A stretch of 64,000 nucleotides of DNA, from assembly GCA_964520985.1 (NCBI GenBank), contig CAZFPB010000005.1, forward strand, positions 1 through 64,000, written 5' to 3'. How positions within the stretch are numbered: the stretch's first letter is position 1; the number at the start of each line of letters is the position of its first letter. Shown one piece after another: positions 15,320-22,621 of this stretch. The DNA comes from CAYSGL01 sp964520985. Lineage in GTDB: Bacteria > Pseudomonadota > Alphaproteobacteria > Micavibrionales > Micavibrionaceae. The position numbers and the translations under genes were made by a program. The notes beneath the pieces are model-generated. The model made no database searches, was not told the DNA's origin, and saw only the letters and a list, made by a program, of their open reading frames with translations.

Positions 15320-16675
15320 ATGGCGGACATCCCCCTGCTCGAACACCTGACCGGGGCCCCCCTCATCATCGACGCGGGGGCCGAACGGCTGTTCGAGGCC
15401 TCCGTCAAGCATATGGTGGCCCACCCGGACGCCCCCAAACTGTTCGGCTCGGTGTCCATGCAGACCGAGGACGAGGAGTTCTGGGACCCTACCTCGTGGC
15501 AGGCGAGCTACCGCCCCTACAACGTCAAGGACGGCACCCTCCAGATTCCGATCATGGGGGTGCTGCTGCACCGGTTCCCCTACCAGCTGGGGCGCTGGGC
15601 GACCGGCTACCAGTATGTCGAGAAGGCGCTGGCCCGGGGCCTCGCGGACGGGAACGTCGAGCGGATCGCCTACGTGCATGACAGCCCCGGGGGCGAGGTC
15701 GCCGGGTGCTTCGAGTGCGCCGAGAAGGTCTATGAGGCCCGGTCGGAGAAGCCCTCGTGGGCCTTTGCCGCCGACAGCATGTACTCGGCCTCCTACGCGC
15801 TCGGTTCGGCCGCCAAGGGCATCTCGGTATCCTCCTCGGGGGGTGTCGGCTCGATCGGTGTGGTGACCTCCCATATCGAGTACAGCGAAGCCCTGAAGGA
15901 CATGGGGATCAAGGTCACCTTCATCTTCGCCGGGAAGCACAAGGTCGATGGCAACTGGGCGGAACCCCTGTCCAAGGATACCCAGAAGCGCTGGCAGGCA
16001 CGGATCGACAAGATTTATGGGGTCTTCGCATCGACAGTCGCGCGAAACCGTGGCATGGAGGAAGCCTCAGTACGGGCTACGGAGGCCCTGACCTACGACG
16101 CCGAGGACGGCATTGAAGCCAAGCTCGCCGACCGTATGGGGTCACTCGAAGACGAAATGGTCATCTTCAGCGACGGGGATGACACAGCAGAGGATGAACA
16201 AATGGCTGACGTGAAGCAGGAAGACCACGACAAGGCCGTGGCCGCCGCCCGTACCGAAGGCGCTGCCGCCGGTAAGACCGAGGGCAAGGCCGAGGGCCTG
16301 AAGGAAGGTGCCACCGGGGAGCGGGGCCGCATCAATGCGATCCTCGCGTCCGACGAGGGCAAGAAGCGCCCCAAGGCGGCGATGTCGCTGGCGATGAACA
16401 CCGACCTCACGGTTGAGGCCGCCTCCACCGCCCTCGCGGCGATGCCGGAGGAGAAGGCCGAGGCCGCCGCCCCCGCCCCTGCGGCGGACGACAAGGACAA
16501 GAACAAGAAGACCAGCGCCTCGCACTTCGAGCAGGCCATGGGGCGGGACGCCCCCGATGTCGGTGCCCGCGCCGAGGGCGACGAGGACGAGGATGATGGC
16601 GACAAGAACGTCAACGCGATCCTTGCGTCGTTCGGCAGCGCCGCCGGTCTGAAGCCCCGCTCCAAGAACAACTAA
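15320..16675 (+). CDS. S49-family head maturation protease with C-terminal scaffold
   Basis: A 451-residue protein like lambda gpC. The protease domain spans residues 1-290; the motif DSMYSASYALGSAAKG with likely nucleophile S156 is followed by SSSGGVGSIGVV, which is characteristic of S49/SppA-like enzymes. Residues 295-451 are Ala/Glu/Lys-rich and mostly helical, with charged linkers, as expected for the scaffolding portion. An internal in-frame start at 16202 can make the scaffold alone. The ATG touches the portal stop. Confidence 0.9.
   Translation: MADIPLLEHLTGAPLIIDAGAERLFEASVKHMVAHPDAPKLFGSVSMQTEDEEFWDPTSWQASYRPYNVKDGTLQIPIMGVLLHRFPYQLGRWATGYQYVEKALARGLADGNVERIAYVHDSPGGEVAGCFECAEKVYEARSEKPSWAFAADSMYSASYALGSAAKGISVSSSGGVGSIGVVTSHIEYSEALKDMGIKVTFIFAGKHKVDGNWAEPLSKDTQKRWQARIDKIYGVFASTVARNRGMEEASVRATEALTYDAEDGIEAKLADRMGSLEDEMVIFSDGDDTAEDEQMADVKQEDHDKAVAAARTEGAAAGKTEGKAEGLKEGATGERGRINAILASDEGKKRPKAAMSLAMNTDLTVEAASTALAAMPEEKAEAAAPAPAADDKDKNKKTSASHFEQAMGRDAPDVGARAEGDEDEDDGDKNVNAILASFGSAAGLKPRSKNN
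16202..16675 (+). CDS. Nested in-frame scaffold protein (lambda Nu3-like)
   Basis: An ATG at 16202, in the frame of the protease gene, has a GAGG box eight bases upstream and begins MADVKQEDHDKA, exactly where the protease domain ends. The 157-residue product is helical and rich in Ala, Glu and Lys. By analogy with lambda C/Nu3 it would be made separately in excess as the internal scaffold. The separate product is inference; it has not been demonstrated here. Confidence 0.7.
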   Translation: MADVKQEDHDKAVAAARTEGAAAGKTEGKAEGLKEGATGERGRINAILASDEGKKRPKAAMSLAMNTDLTVEAASTALAAMPEEKAEAAAPAPAADDKDKNKKTSASHFEQAMGRDAPDVGARAEGDEDEDDGDKNVNAILASFGSAAGLKPRSKNN

Positions 16676-16679
16676 GCCC

Positions 16680-16707
16680 CTACACCCCCGGGCGACCGGG
16701 GGCGTAG
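16680..16707 (+). other. Strong hairpin between protease-scaffold and decoration genes
   Basis: A 12-bp stem (16680-16691 with 16696-16707, one mismatch) has a 4-base loop GCGA and no T-run. It follows the stop by 4 bp and precedes the decoration gene start by 27 bp. It may act as an mRNA stabiliser or processing point between genes that need very different expression. Confidence 0.55.
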
Positions 16708-16734
16708 CCTGTCAACCCACCGGAGATACCAGAA

Positions 16735-17547
16735 ATGGCTTTGGACACTATCATCCCGCGTAACGCGCCGGGCATCGCAGGCTTCGCCTCCGAGAGCATC
16801 GGCAATCAGGACGAGTGGCGTTTTGGCGACACCCCGGCCACGACCACGACCGAAAAGGTCGGGCAGAACTCGGACATCAAGTTCCTGCACGTCGTCGCCC
16901 TTGTCGCCGGTGTCCTCGTCCCCGCCCAGTATGGCAACACCACCGGTGTGGCCACCGGCGAACTGACCTTCTCGGGTGTCGGCACTGCCGACGACCAGAT
17001 CGTCATCGGCAACAAGACCTACGTCCTGAAGGCGGCTCCGACCACCGGCGCGAACGAGGTCAAGATCGGTGCTACGGCGGCCGAGACTGCGGCTAACCTG
17101 ATCGCCGCCATCAACCTCGCTGCTGGTGCCGGTACGGCCTACGGGTCGGAAACCACCAAGCATACGCAGGTCTCGGCGGCGCAGGGCTCGACCACGGCCA
17201 AGGTGCTGGTCACGGCGCTGGCCGCCGGTGACGAGGGCAACGCCATCGCCACCACCGAGTCCGGTACGGCGACCTCGTGGGGTGCCGCTACCCTCACGCT
17301 GGGTGACGACGACGCCTCGCTCCGCCCCTACGGCATTGCGACGGCTCCGGTCATCACCGGTGCCGGGCAGGAGACCACCATCGACGTGTACCGTACCGGT
17401 CACTGGAACATGGATGCCCTCGTCTGGCACCCCTCGTTCGACACCGACGAGAAGAAGAAGCGCGCCTTCGAGGGTTCGCTGTCGCCCAACAACTTCGTCT
17501 CGAAGAAGAAGTGGGGCAACGACGTATTCGAGAACACCCCGGGCTAA
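16735..17547 (+). CDS. Capsid decoration protein (lambda gpD-like) with inserted domain
   Basis: A 270-residue protein between the scaffold and the major capsid gene. The N-terminal part (to about residue 70) and the C-terminal part (from about 192: ITGAGQETTIDVYRTGHWN, ALVWHPSF) read as one split gpD-type capsid-stabilising protein, whose usual length is about 110-150. Residues 73-191 are an extra module (GELTFSGVGTADDQ, NLIAAINLAAGAGTAYG, GNAIATTESGT). A clearly related module lies in the tail tube protein (residues 147-261). The insert would be exposed on the capsid surface. Codon use does not differ from its surroundings. Confidence 0.8.
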   Translation: MALDTIIPRNAPGIAGFASESIGNQDEWRFGDTPATTTTEKVGQNSDIKFLHVVALVAGVLVPAQYGNTTGVATGELTFSGVGTADDQIVIGNKTYVLKAAPTTGANEVKIGATAAETAANLIAAINLAAGAGTAYGSETTKHTQVSAAQGSTTAKVLVTALAAGDEGNAIATTESGTATSWGAATLTLGDDDASLRPYGIATAPVITGAGQETTIDVYRTGHWNMDALVWHPSFDTDEKKKRAFEGSLSPNNFVSKKKWGNDVFENTPG

Positions 17548-17556
17548 TGCCCGGGG
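17537..17556 (+). other. Perfect hairpin with the stop codon in its loop
   Basis: The stem CCCCGGGC/GCCCGGGG closes a TAAT loop. The TAA at 17545-17547 is the stop codon of the decoration gene. Terminating ribosomes would sit on the hairpin, so it could regulate read-out into the major capsid gene or protect the 3' end of the upstream message. Confidence 0.6.
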
Positions 17557-17623
17557 ACTAGTCTTGCAGTAGGCGGCGGTCCCGTTCGCCGATCCCAGAC
17601 GAGTCAGGAATCACGAGGACAAC

Positions 17624-18685
17624 ATGGCTATCGAAAACACCATCTACGACTCGCGCACGCTGCTCGGCGTGTTCTGGGCCGACGACTATATGGAACCTCC
17701 CAGCAACTACTGGTTGCAGTTCTTCCCGAGCGAAATCACCTTCGACACCGAGGAGGTCGACTTCGGCAAGATTTACGCCGATGTCCGCAAGCTCGCGCCG
17801 CTGGTGGTCCCCACCGCGCAGGGCAAGCCGATCTACACGGCCGCCGAGCGCCGCATGGTCGTGAAGCCCGCCTACATCAAGCCGAAGGACCCGGTGTCCG
17901 CGAGCCGTATGATCCGTCGTGCGGCAGGCATCGGTGACATCGGCCGCCAGCAGCCGCTCTCTCCGCAGGCCCGGTACAACGCGATCGTCGCCGACGTGGT
18001 GCGCCAGCACCGCAATGCGATCGAACGCCGCTGGGAATGGATGGCCGCCGAGGCGATCCTGTACGGTGCGGTCACCCTCGAAGACGAGGCCTACCCGCGC
18101 ACGGTGGTCGACTTCGAGCGCGCCGCGAACCTGTCGGTCACCCTGACCAACGGCAACCGCTGGGGCGACAACGGTGTGGGCATCATGTCCTCGATCGAGG
18201 GCTTCCGGAAGCGCGTCCGCGATGCTCCGTTCGGCGGCGTCACCAACCGCCTGACCATCGGCGGCGACGTGTGGGACGTGATGCGGGAGTCCGACGAGAT
18301 CAAGGAACTCCTCAACACGAACTACCGGCTGAACAACAACGTCAGCCTGAACATGGGCATGCGCGAGGACACGCAGGTCGAGTACGTCGGCAAGCTGTCG
18401 AACACGCTCGAAGTGTACGTGTACTCGGACTACTATCAGGACACGACCGGCGCTGCGGTGCCCTTCATGTCCCCGAAGGACATCCTGCTCTCCGGGCCGA
18501 ACGTCCGGGGCGTCCGGGCCTTCGGTGCCATTCAGGACATCGGGGCCAACCTTCAGGCCATGTCGGTGTTCGGCAAGATGTGGAACGAGCAGGACCCGTC
18601 GGTCACGTTCATCATGCACCAGTCGGCTCCGCTGATGGTCCCGGTGAACCCGAACCAGACGCTCCGCGCCCGCGTCGTCGCGTAA
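17624..18685 (+). CDS. Major capsid protein, lambda gpE family
   Basis: A 353-residue protein of PF03864 (phage major capsid protein E). Diagnostic stretches are IYADVRKLAPLVVPTAQGKP, RYNAIVADVVRQHRNAIERRWEWMAAEAILYG and the C-terminal PNQTLRARVVA. Length is close to lambda gpE (341). It forms the HK97-fold shell lattice. It lies in its own segment between two hairpins (17537-17556 and 18693-18718), consistent with a need for very high expression. Confidence 0.95.
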   Translation: MAIENTIYDSRTLLGVFWADDYMEPPSNYWLQFFPSEITFDTEEVDFGKIYADVRKLAPLVVPTAQGKPIYTAAERRMVVKPAYIKPKDPVSASRMIRRAAGIGDIGRQQPLSPQARYNAIVADVVRQHRNAIERRWEWMAAEAILYGAVTLEDEAYPRTVVDFERAANLSVTLTNGNRWGDNGVGIMSSIEGFRKRVRDAPFGGVTNRLTIGGDVWDVMRESDEIKELLNTNYRLNNNVSLNMGMREDTQVEYVGKLSNTLEVYVYSDYYQDTTGAAVPFMSPKDILLSGPNVRGVRAFGAIQDIGANLQAMSVFGKMWNEQDPSVTFIMHQSAPLMVPVNPNQTLRARVVA

Positions 18686-18692
18686 CTCCGGG

Positions 18693-18722
18693 GAACGGCG
18701 GCCACCCGGTCGCCGTTCTTCT
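18693..18722 (+). terminator. Terminator-like hairpin after the major capsid gene
   Basis: GAACGGCG (18693-18700) pairs with CGCCGTTC (18711-18718) around a 10-base loop and is followed by TTCT. It begins 7 bp after the stop codon. The short T-run suggests partial termination, giving less transcript of the downstream tail genes. Confidence 0.6.
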
Positions 18723-18764
18723 CCGTAGTGCGTCTCCCCTCGAAACTCTGAAGCAGAGGCAATC

Positions 18765-19223
18765 ATGGCCCAGTTCAATCAGAAGGTCGTCGCCCTTCAC
18801 ACCATCAACCGGACGATCAAGCCCGGCGTGGCCGCGACGAAGGACACCAAGGCTATCAAGCCGGAAGTGCAGGAAATCGCCCCGGGCACGATCTTCGTCC
18901 CCAAGGATGAGACCGAGTTCGGCGAGCTTATGGCCGCCAAGGCGATCAGCCTCGACATCCCCAAGTCCGCCACCGTTCTCCCGATGGCCCCGGCCAACGA
19001 CGGCCCCGGTGTGGTTGTCGTCAAGGAAGACGACAGCCCGTTCGCCGATGCCGCCGACCGCACCAGCTGGGTCGAGCGCGGCGCGAAGGTCAACGTCAAC
19101 GTCGGCGACAACTGGAAGCCCGCGACCATCCGCAAGAAGGTCACCGAGGCCGAGGCTGCGGCTGCGGCGCAGGCGGCCAAGGACAGCAACCAGTCCGGCG
19201 GCGACGGCACCGAACTGGTGTAA
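18765..19223 (+). CDS. Unknown head protein in the lambda FI position
   Basis: A 152-residue protein with no recognised motif. It has an N-terminal beta-rich part, a middle with SVG-type turns, and an Ala/Glu-rich C-terminal helix ending in a Ser/Gly/Asp tail. Its place directly after the major capsid gene and before the connector genes corresponds to lambda FI, whose product helps packaging. That is positional inference only. Confidence 0.65.
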   Translation: MAQFNQKVVALHTINRTIKPGVAATKDTKAIKPEVQEIAPGTIFVPKDETEFGELMAAKAISLDIPKSATVLPMAPANDGPGVVVVKEDDSPFADAADRTSWVERGAKVNVNVGDNWKPATIRKKVTEAEAAAAAQAAKDSNQSGGDGTELV

Positions 19224-19225
19224 CC

Positions 19226-19591
19226 ATGGGTCTGCGCGAGATCAAAGCGCAAGCACGCGGGGACCTGCATCGAGCGATGCGGGTCCCCATGGTTTATCTC
19301 GCCCCGAACGGGGACGAGCACCGGGGCTACTTCTGCCGGATTCACTCGCAGAACAAGGCCCTCGGCGACATGCAGGGCACCAGCCTCAACTACGCCGAAC
19401 GCACCGAGGTTGTGCCCCGGGTGCTGTTCTGGATCGACCAGATGCCCCCCGTGTCGGCTCGGGGCCGGGTCGTCATCTCGAAGACCGAAGGCTGGCGGCT
19501 GAACAACGCGGACCCCCGCGATGGGGCCACCGTGACGTGGCAGGCGACACCCATCCCGGTTACGGAACTCGCTGACCTCCCGGTGCCGTGA
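19226..19591 (+). CDS. Head-tail connector, probable stopper (FII-like)
   Basis: A 121-residue protein made mainly of beta-type segments (VPMVYLAPNGDEHRGYFCRIH; RVLFWIDQMPPVSARGRVVIS), the size and position of lambda FII-type head completion proteins. It would bind below the gpW ring and provide the tail docking surface. The stop overlaps the next ATG by one base. Confidence 0.6.
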   Translation: MGLREIKAQARGDLHRAMRVPMVYLAPNGDEHRGYFCRIHSQNKALGDMQGTSLNYAERTEVVPRVLFWIDQMPPVSARGRVVISKTEGWRLNNADPRDGATVTWQATPIPVTELADLPVP

Positions 19592-20205
19592 TGGCGGGGA
19601 ACTACGCGGTCATCGTCGAGGGCCTGCGCGAGCTTCGAGAAGTCGAGCATCTGCGCGACGAAATCCTCTTCAACGCAGTGCGCGCGATCAACCGGACGGC
19701 GGATACCGGCCGGACGCAGGCAGCACGGCAAATCCTCCAGCAGATCAACTTCCCCGCGAGCTACCTGAACCCCGCCCAGAAGCGGCTATGGGTGTCGCGG
19801 CGGGCCCAGCGCGGGACGCTGGAGGCGCGGATCACCGCGCGCGCCCGGCCTACCTCGCTGGCCCGGTTCGTCAGCGGCAATGCGGCGGGCGGCCAAGGCC
19901 TACGCGTCGAGGTCAAGCCCGGCAGCACCCGGTTCCTGCGGAGGGCCTTCCTCGTCAAGCTGCGCGCCGGTAGCGCAGGAATCGACACCAAGTTCAACAT
20001 GGGTCTGGCGGTACGCCTCCAGCCGGGCGACGACCTGCGCAACAAGAAGAGCGTGGTCAAAATGGCCCGGGGCCTGTACCTGTTGTACGGACCTTCCGTG
20101 GATCAGGTTTTCCTCGACAACTCGGGGGACGGTGTGGCGAGCGACATCGCCCCCGATCTCGCCGACAAGCTGGCCGAGGAGTTCCTGCGGCTGATGGAGC
20201 TTTGA
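19591..20205 (+). CDS. Tail completion protein, gpZ-like
   Basis: A 204-residue basic protein. The N-terminal LRDEILFNAVRAINRTADTGRTQAARQI and following INFPASYLNP, RLWVSRRAQRGTLEARITARARPTSLARF match the minor tail protein Z family (PF06763). It would connect tail to head, with about the length of lambda gpZ (192). The ATG at 19591 is chosen over the preceding in-frame GTG because it overlaps the upstream stop. Confidence 0.75.
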   Translation: MAGNYAVIVEGLRELREVEHLRDEILFNAVRAINRTADTGRTQAARQILQQINFPASYLNPAQKRLWVSRRAQRGTLEARITARARPTSLARFVSGNAAGGQGLRVEVKPGSTRFLRRAFLVKLRAGSAGIDTKFNMGLAVRLQPGDDLRNKKSVVKMARGLYLLYGPSVDQVFLDNSGDGVASDIAPDLADKLAEEFLRLMEL

Positions 20206-20730
20206 GTGGCTGACACCCCCCTTCGCCTGCGCATCTCCAAGAAGCTGACCTCGATCCTCGAAGGGGTGCTGTTCTCGTACCCCTACGCCACCGAGCAGGG
20301 GGGCCCCGTGGTCGACCTCGCCATGGGTGGTCGCGTCTTCCGGGGACGGGTGATCTTCGGCGACAGCGACCCCCTCCCCATGCTCTCGATCCTCGAAGCC
20401 CCGATCCCCCTCGATCAGGTCCCGAGCCCGCCGGACAGCACGGCGAGCACTGGTCGGTGGGAACTTCTTGTGCAAGGCTTCGTGGACGATGACCCCCTGA
20501 ACCCCACCGATCCGGCGCAGTGGCTCATGGCCCAGACCAAGGTGGCCCTCGCCACGGAGCGCCGGAAAGCCCGGGATTTCAATCTCTTCGACATGGGGAA
20601 GCACGTTACCAACATGTGGATCGGCGCTGGCATCTGCCGACCCCCCGACGAGATCAGCGCTAAGGCCTACTTCTGGTTGAATGTTACGTTGGAACTGGTA
20701 GAAGATTTGGCTGATCCGTTCGAGGATTGA
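20206..20730 (+). CDS. Tail terminator protein, gpU-like
   Basis: A 174-residue protein starting with GTG immediately after the gpZ stop. Its size, its alpha/beta pattern (RWELLVQGFVDDDPLNP; AYFWLNVTLELVEDL) and the Z-U-tube gene order indicate the hexameric ring that caps the tail tube. No family-specific motif is decisive, so the call leans on order. Confidence 0.7.
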   Translation: MADTPLRLRISKKLTSILEGVLFSYPYATEQGGPVVDLAMGGRVFRGRVIFGDSDPLPMLSILEAPIPLDQVPSPPDSTASTGRWELLVQGFVDDDPLNPTDPAQWLMAQTKVALATERRKARDFNLFDMGKHVTNMWIGAGICRPPDEISAKAYFWLNVTLELVEDLADPFED

Positions 20731-20751
20731 GCCCATTTAGAGGAGCCCACG

Positions 20752-21900
20752 ATGGCAGTGGCAGGTCAGAACTACACTCTCGGTCGCGGGAAGGTTTACC
20801 TCTCGCGGTTCAAGCCCGGCACGCAGGTGCCCGAGGGCTTCCGGTACATCGGCAACACGCCCGAGCTTTCCCTGACGATCGAGTCCGAAAACCTCGACCA
20901 CTTCTCGTCGGACTCGGGCATCCGTGAAAAGGACGATAGCGTCCCGCTGGAAGTGAGCCGTACCGGCACGCTCTCCACCGACTCCATCCAGCCCGAGAAC
21001 GTCTCGCTGTTCTTCTTCGGTGACGATCAGGTCGTCTCCCAGTCGGCGGTCGGCCTCGGCAGCGAAGTGCTCGACGGCGTGCTTCAGGGCCACTCCTACT
21101 GGCTCGGCGAAAGCACGTCCAACCCCACCGGCTTCCGTGGTCTCGACCCCAACAATTTCGCCATCTCCGAGGCGGGCGCGGTCAAGGCGACCGGCACGCT
21201 CACCTTCACCGGCACCGGCTCGGACGGCGATACCATCACCATCGGCACGCGCACCTACACCCTGCGCGCCGCTCCGGCGCTGGCCAACGATGTCGACATC
21301 GGCGTGGACACCGCGACCACGGCCGCCAACCTGATCGCCGCCATCAACGGCGGTGCGGGCTCGGGTACGCTCTACGGTGCGGGCACCCAGCCGCATTCGC
21401 TGGTCACCGCCGTCACTGGCGGCGTCGGCATCGTCACCGTCTCGGCTAAGACCCCCGGCACGGCAGGCAACGCCATCGCCACCACGGACTCCGGCACCGG
21501 CGCGTCGTGGGCCTCCGCTACGCTGACCACCGGCTCGGGCGTCGGCTATGCGGCCAGCACCGACTATACCTTCAACCCGGACACCGGCGAGATCGGCATC
21601 GTCCGGGGCGGCGCGATCGACGACGATTCGGACATCACTGTCCACTACGCCGTTCGTGCTTCGACCCGCCAGCGCGTCATCTCCGGCTCGACCCCGGTGG
21701 AAGGTGCCCTGCGGTTCATCGCCGACAACCCGAAGGGCGAGGACTTCGACTACTACATGCCCTATATCAAGATCACCCCCAACGGCGACTACGCCCTCAA
21801 GGGTGACGAGTGGCAGACGATTCCGTTCAATCTGGAAGCGCTCAAGCCCTCGGACGGCCGTGAGGCCATCTACATGGATGGTCGCCCGGTCTACGCGTAA
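20752..21900 (+). CDS. Major tail tube protein with inserted domain
   Basis: A 382-residue tail tube protein. The N-terminal 145 residues (NYTLGRGKVYLSRF; YIGNTPELSLTIESENLDHFSSDSG) and the C-terminal 120 residues (YYMPYIKITPNGDYALKGDEWQ) form the tube fold. Residues 147-261 are an inserted module (GTLTFTGTGSDGD, NLIAAINGGAGSGTLYG, GNAIATTDSGTGASW) closely related to the one in the capsid decoration protein. On a hexameric tube this would project six copies per ring outward. Family relatives often lack the insertion. Confidence 0.85.
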   Translation: MAVAGQNYTLGRGKVYLSRFKPGTQVPEGFRYIGNTPELSLTIESENLDHFSSDSGIREKDDSVPLEVSRTGTLSTDSIQPENVSLFFFGDDQVVSQSAVGLGSEVLDGVLQGHSYWLGESTSNPTGFRGLDPNNFAISEAGAVKATGTLTFTGTGSDGDTITIGTRTYTLRAAPALANDVDIGVDTATTAANLIAAINGGAGSGTLYGAGTQPHSLVTAVTGGVGIVTVSAKTPGTAGNAIATTDSGTGASWASATLTTGSGVGYAASTDYTFNPDTGEIGIVRGGAIDDDSDITVHYAVRASTRQRVISGSTPVEGALRFIADNPKGEDFDYYMPYIKITPNGDYALKGDEWQTIPFNLEALKPSDGREAIYMDGRPVYA

Positions 21901-21918
21901 CCCCGGAGAACAAACGAC

Positions 21919-22398
21919 ATGGGACTTCGAGACTTCGAGGTCCGTCGTGAAGACATTAAGCTCCCGGACGGCAAGAACACCTTCGCCGTTCGGGGGCTTG
22001 GTTTTAACGACGTGACGCGCCTGATGGCCCTCTACGGGCCGACCCTGACAATCCTCTTCAACAAGTTCATCGGCGACGTTCGCCTGAAGCAGCTGACCCC
22101 CGAAGCCATGGGCTTCGTGATCAACGAAGTGCTGAAGGACGCGCCGGAGATCGCCCTGAAAATGATCGCCATCGCTGCCGACGAGGACGGCACCGAGGAC
22201 GAACCCAAGCTCACCCAGATCGGTATCGTGGCGCAGGCGGAAGCTCTGTCGGCGGTGATCGAACTGACGCTGGTCAGCGAGGCCGAGGTAAAAAAACTGG
22301 TCGAGATCGTGACCAAGGCCCTCACGGGAACAGCCGTGGTGGTCGAGGGTCTAAGCTCACTGCGAAAGGCTGGGTCTGGGGAGTCCGCAGGGCAGTAA
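21919..22398 (+). CDS. Tail assembly chaperone, gpG-like
   Basis: A 159-residue helical, acidic protein between the tube and tape-measure genes, the universal place of the G/GT chaperones. A slippery heptamer A-AAA-AAA lies at 22290-22296, inside the gene. Ribosomes that do not shift read on to the stop at 22396-22398 and make this short form. It would coat the tape measure before tube polymerisation. Confidence 0.85.
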   Translation: MGLRDFEVRREDIKLPDGKNTFAVRGLGFNDVTRLMALYGPTLTILFNKFIGDVRLKQLTPEAMGFVINEVLKDAPEIALKMIAIAADEDGTEDEPKLTQIGIVAQAEALSAVIELTLVSEAEVKKLVEIVTKALTGTAVVVEGLSSLRKAGSGESAGQ

Positions 22399-22619
22399 GC
22401 CTGCTGCTCGATCACGGGCACCCCAGAGCACGCGAGTACCCGATCTCCATGGTGTGGGACGAATCCAACCTTGTGGTGGAGCGTCTGAACGGCGAGGAGA
22501 TCACGAGGGCGAACTTGCTACGCACTGCGATCTCGGCCAATCTAGGCAAGGACGGGCAGAAGAGTTTCGATAAGCTGATCAAGCAGCTGAACATCGAGAC
22601 CCAACCCTACGAGGACTAG
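21919..22619 (+). CDS. Tail assembly chaperone GT, made by -1 frameshift
   Basis: After GTA AAA AAA at 22288-22296, a -1 slip continues from 22296 in the new frame without a stop to TAG at 22617-22619. This adds 107 residues (ending KLIKQLNIETQPYED) to the first 126 of gpG. The T part has no good start of its own in frame except an internal ATG at 22449. Frameshifted G/GT pairs are conserved in long-tailed phages. The T part would bind the tube protein. Confidence 0.85.
22290..22296 (+). promoter_or_regulatory. Slippery site for programmed -1 frameshift
   Basis: Seven consecutive A residues are read as xxA AAA AAA C in the gpG frame, which is the canonical X-XXY-YYZ heptamer. The homopolymer stands out in this GC-rich gene. 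The -1 frame downstream is open for 324 nt. Confidence 0.85.
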
Positions 22620-22621
22620 GA

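Noticed and set aside
13652..15940. 762-residue open frame antisense to the portal and protease genes
   Set aside because: Shadow of clearly recognised plus-strand genes; no ribosome-binding site or domain.
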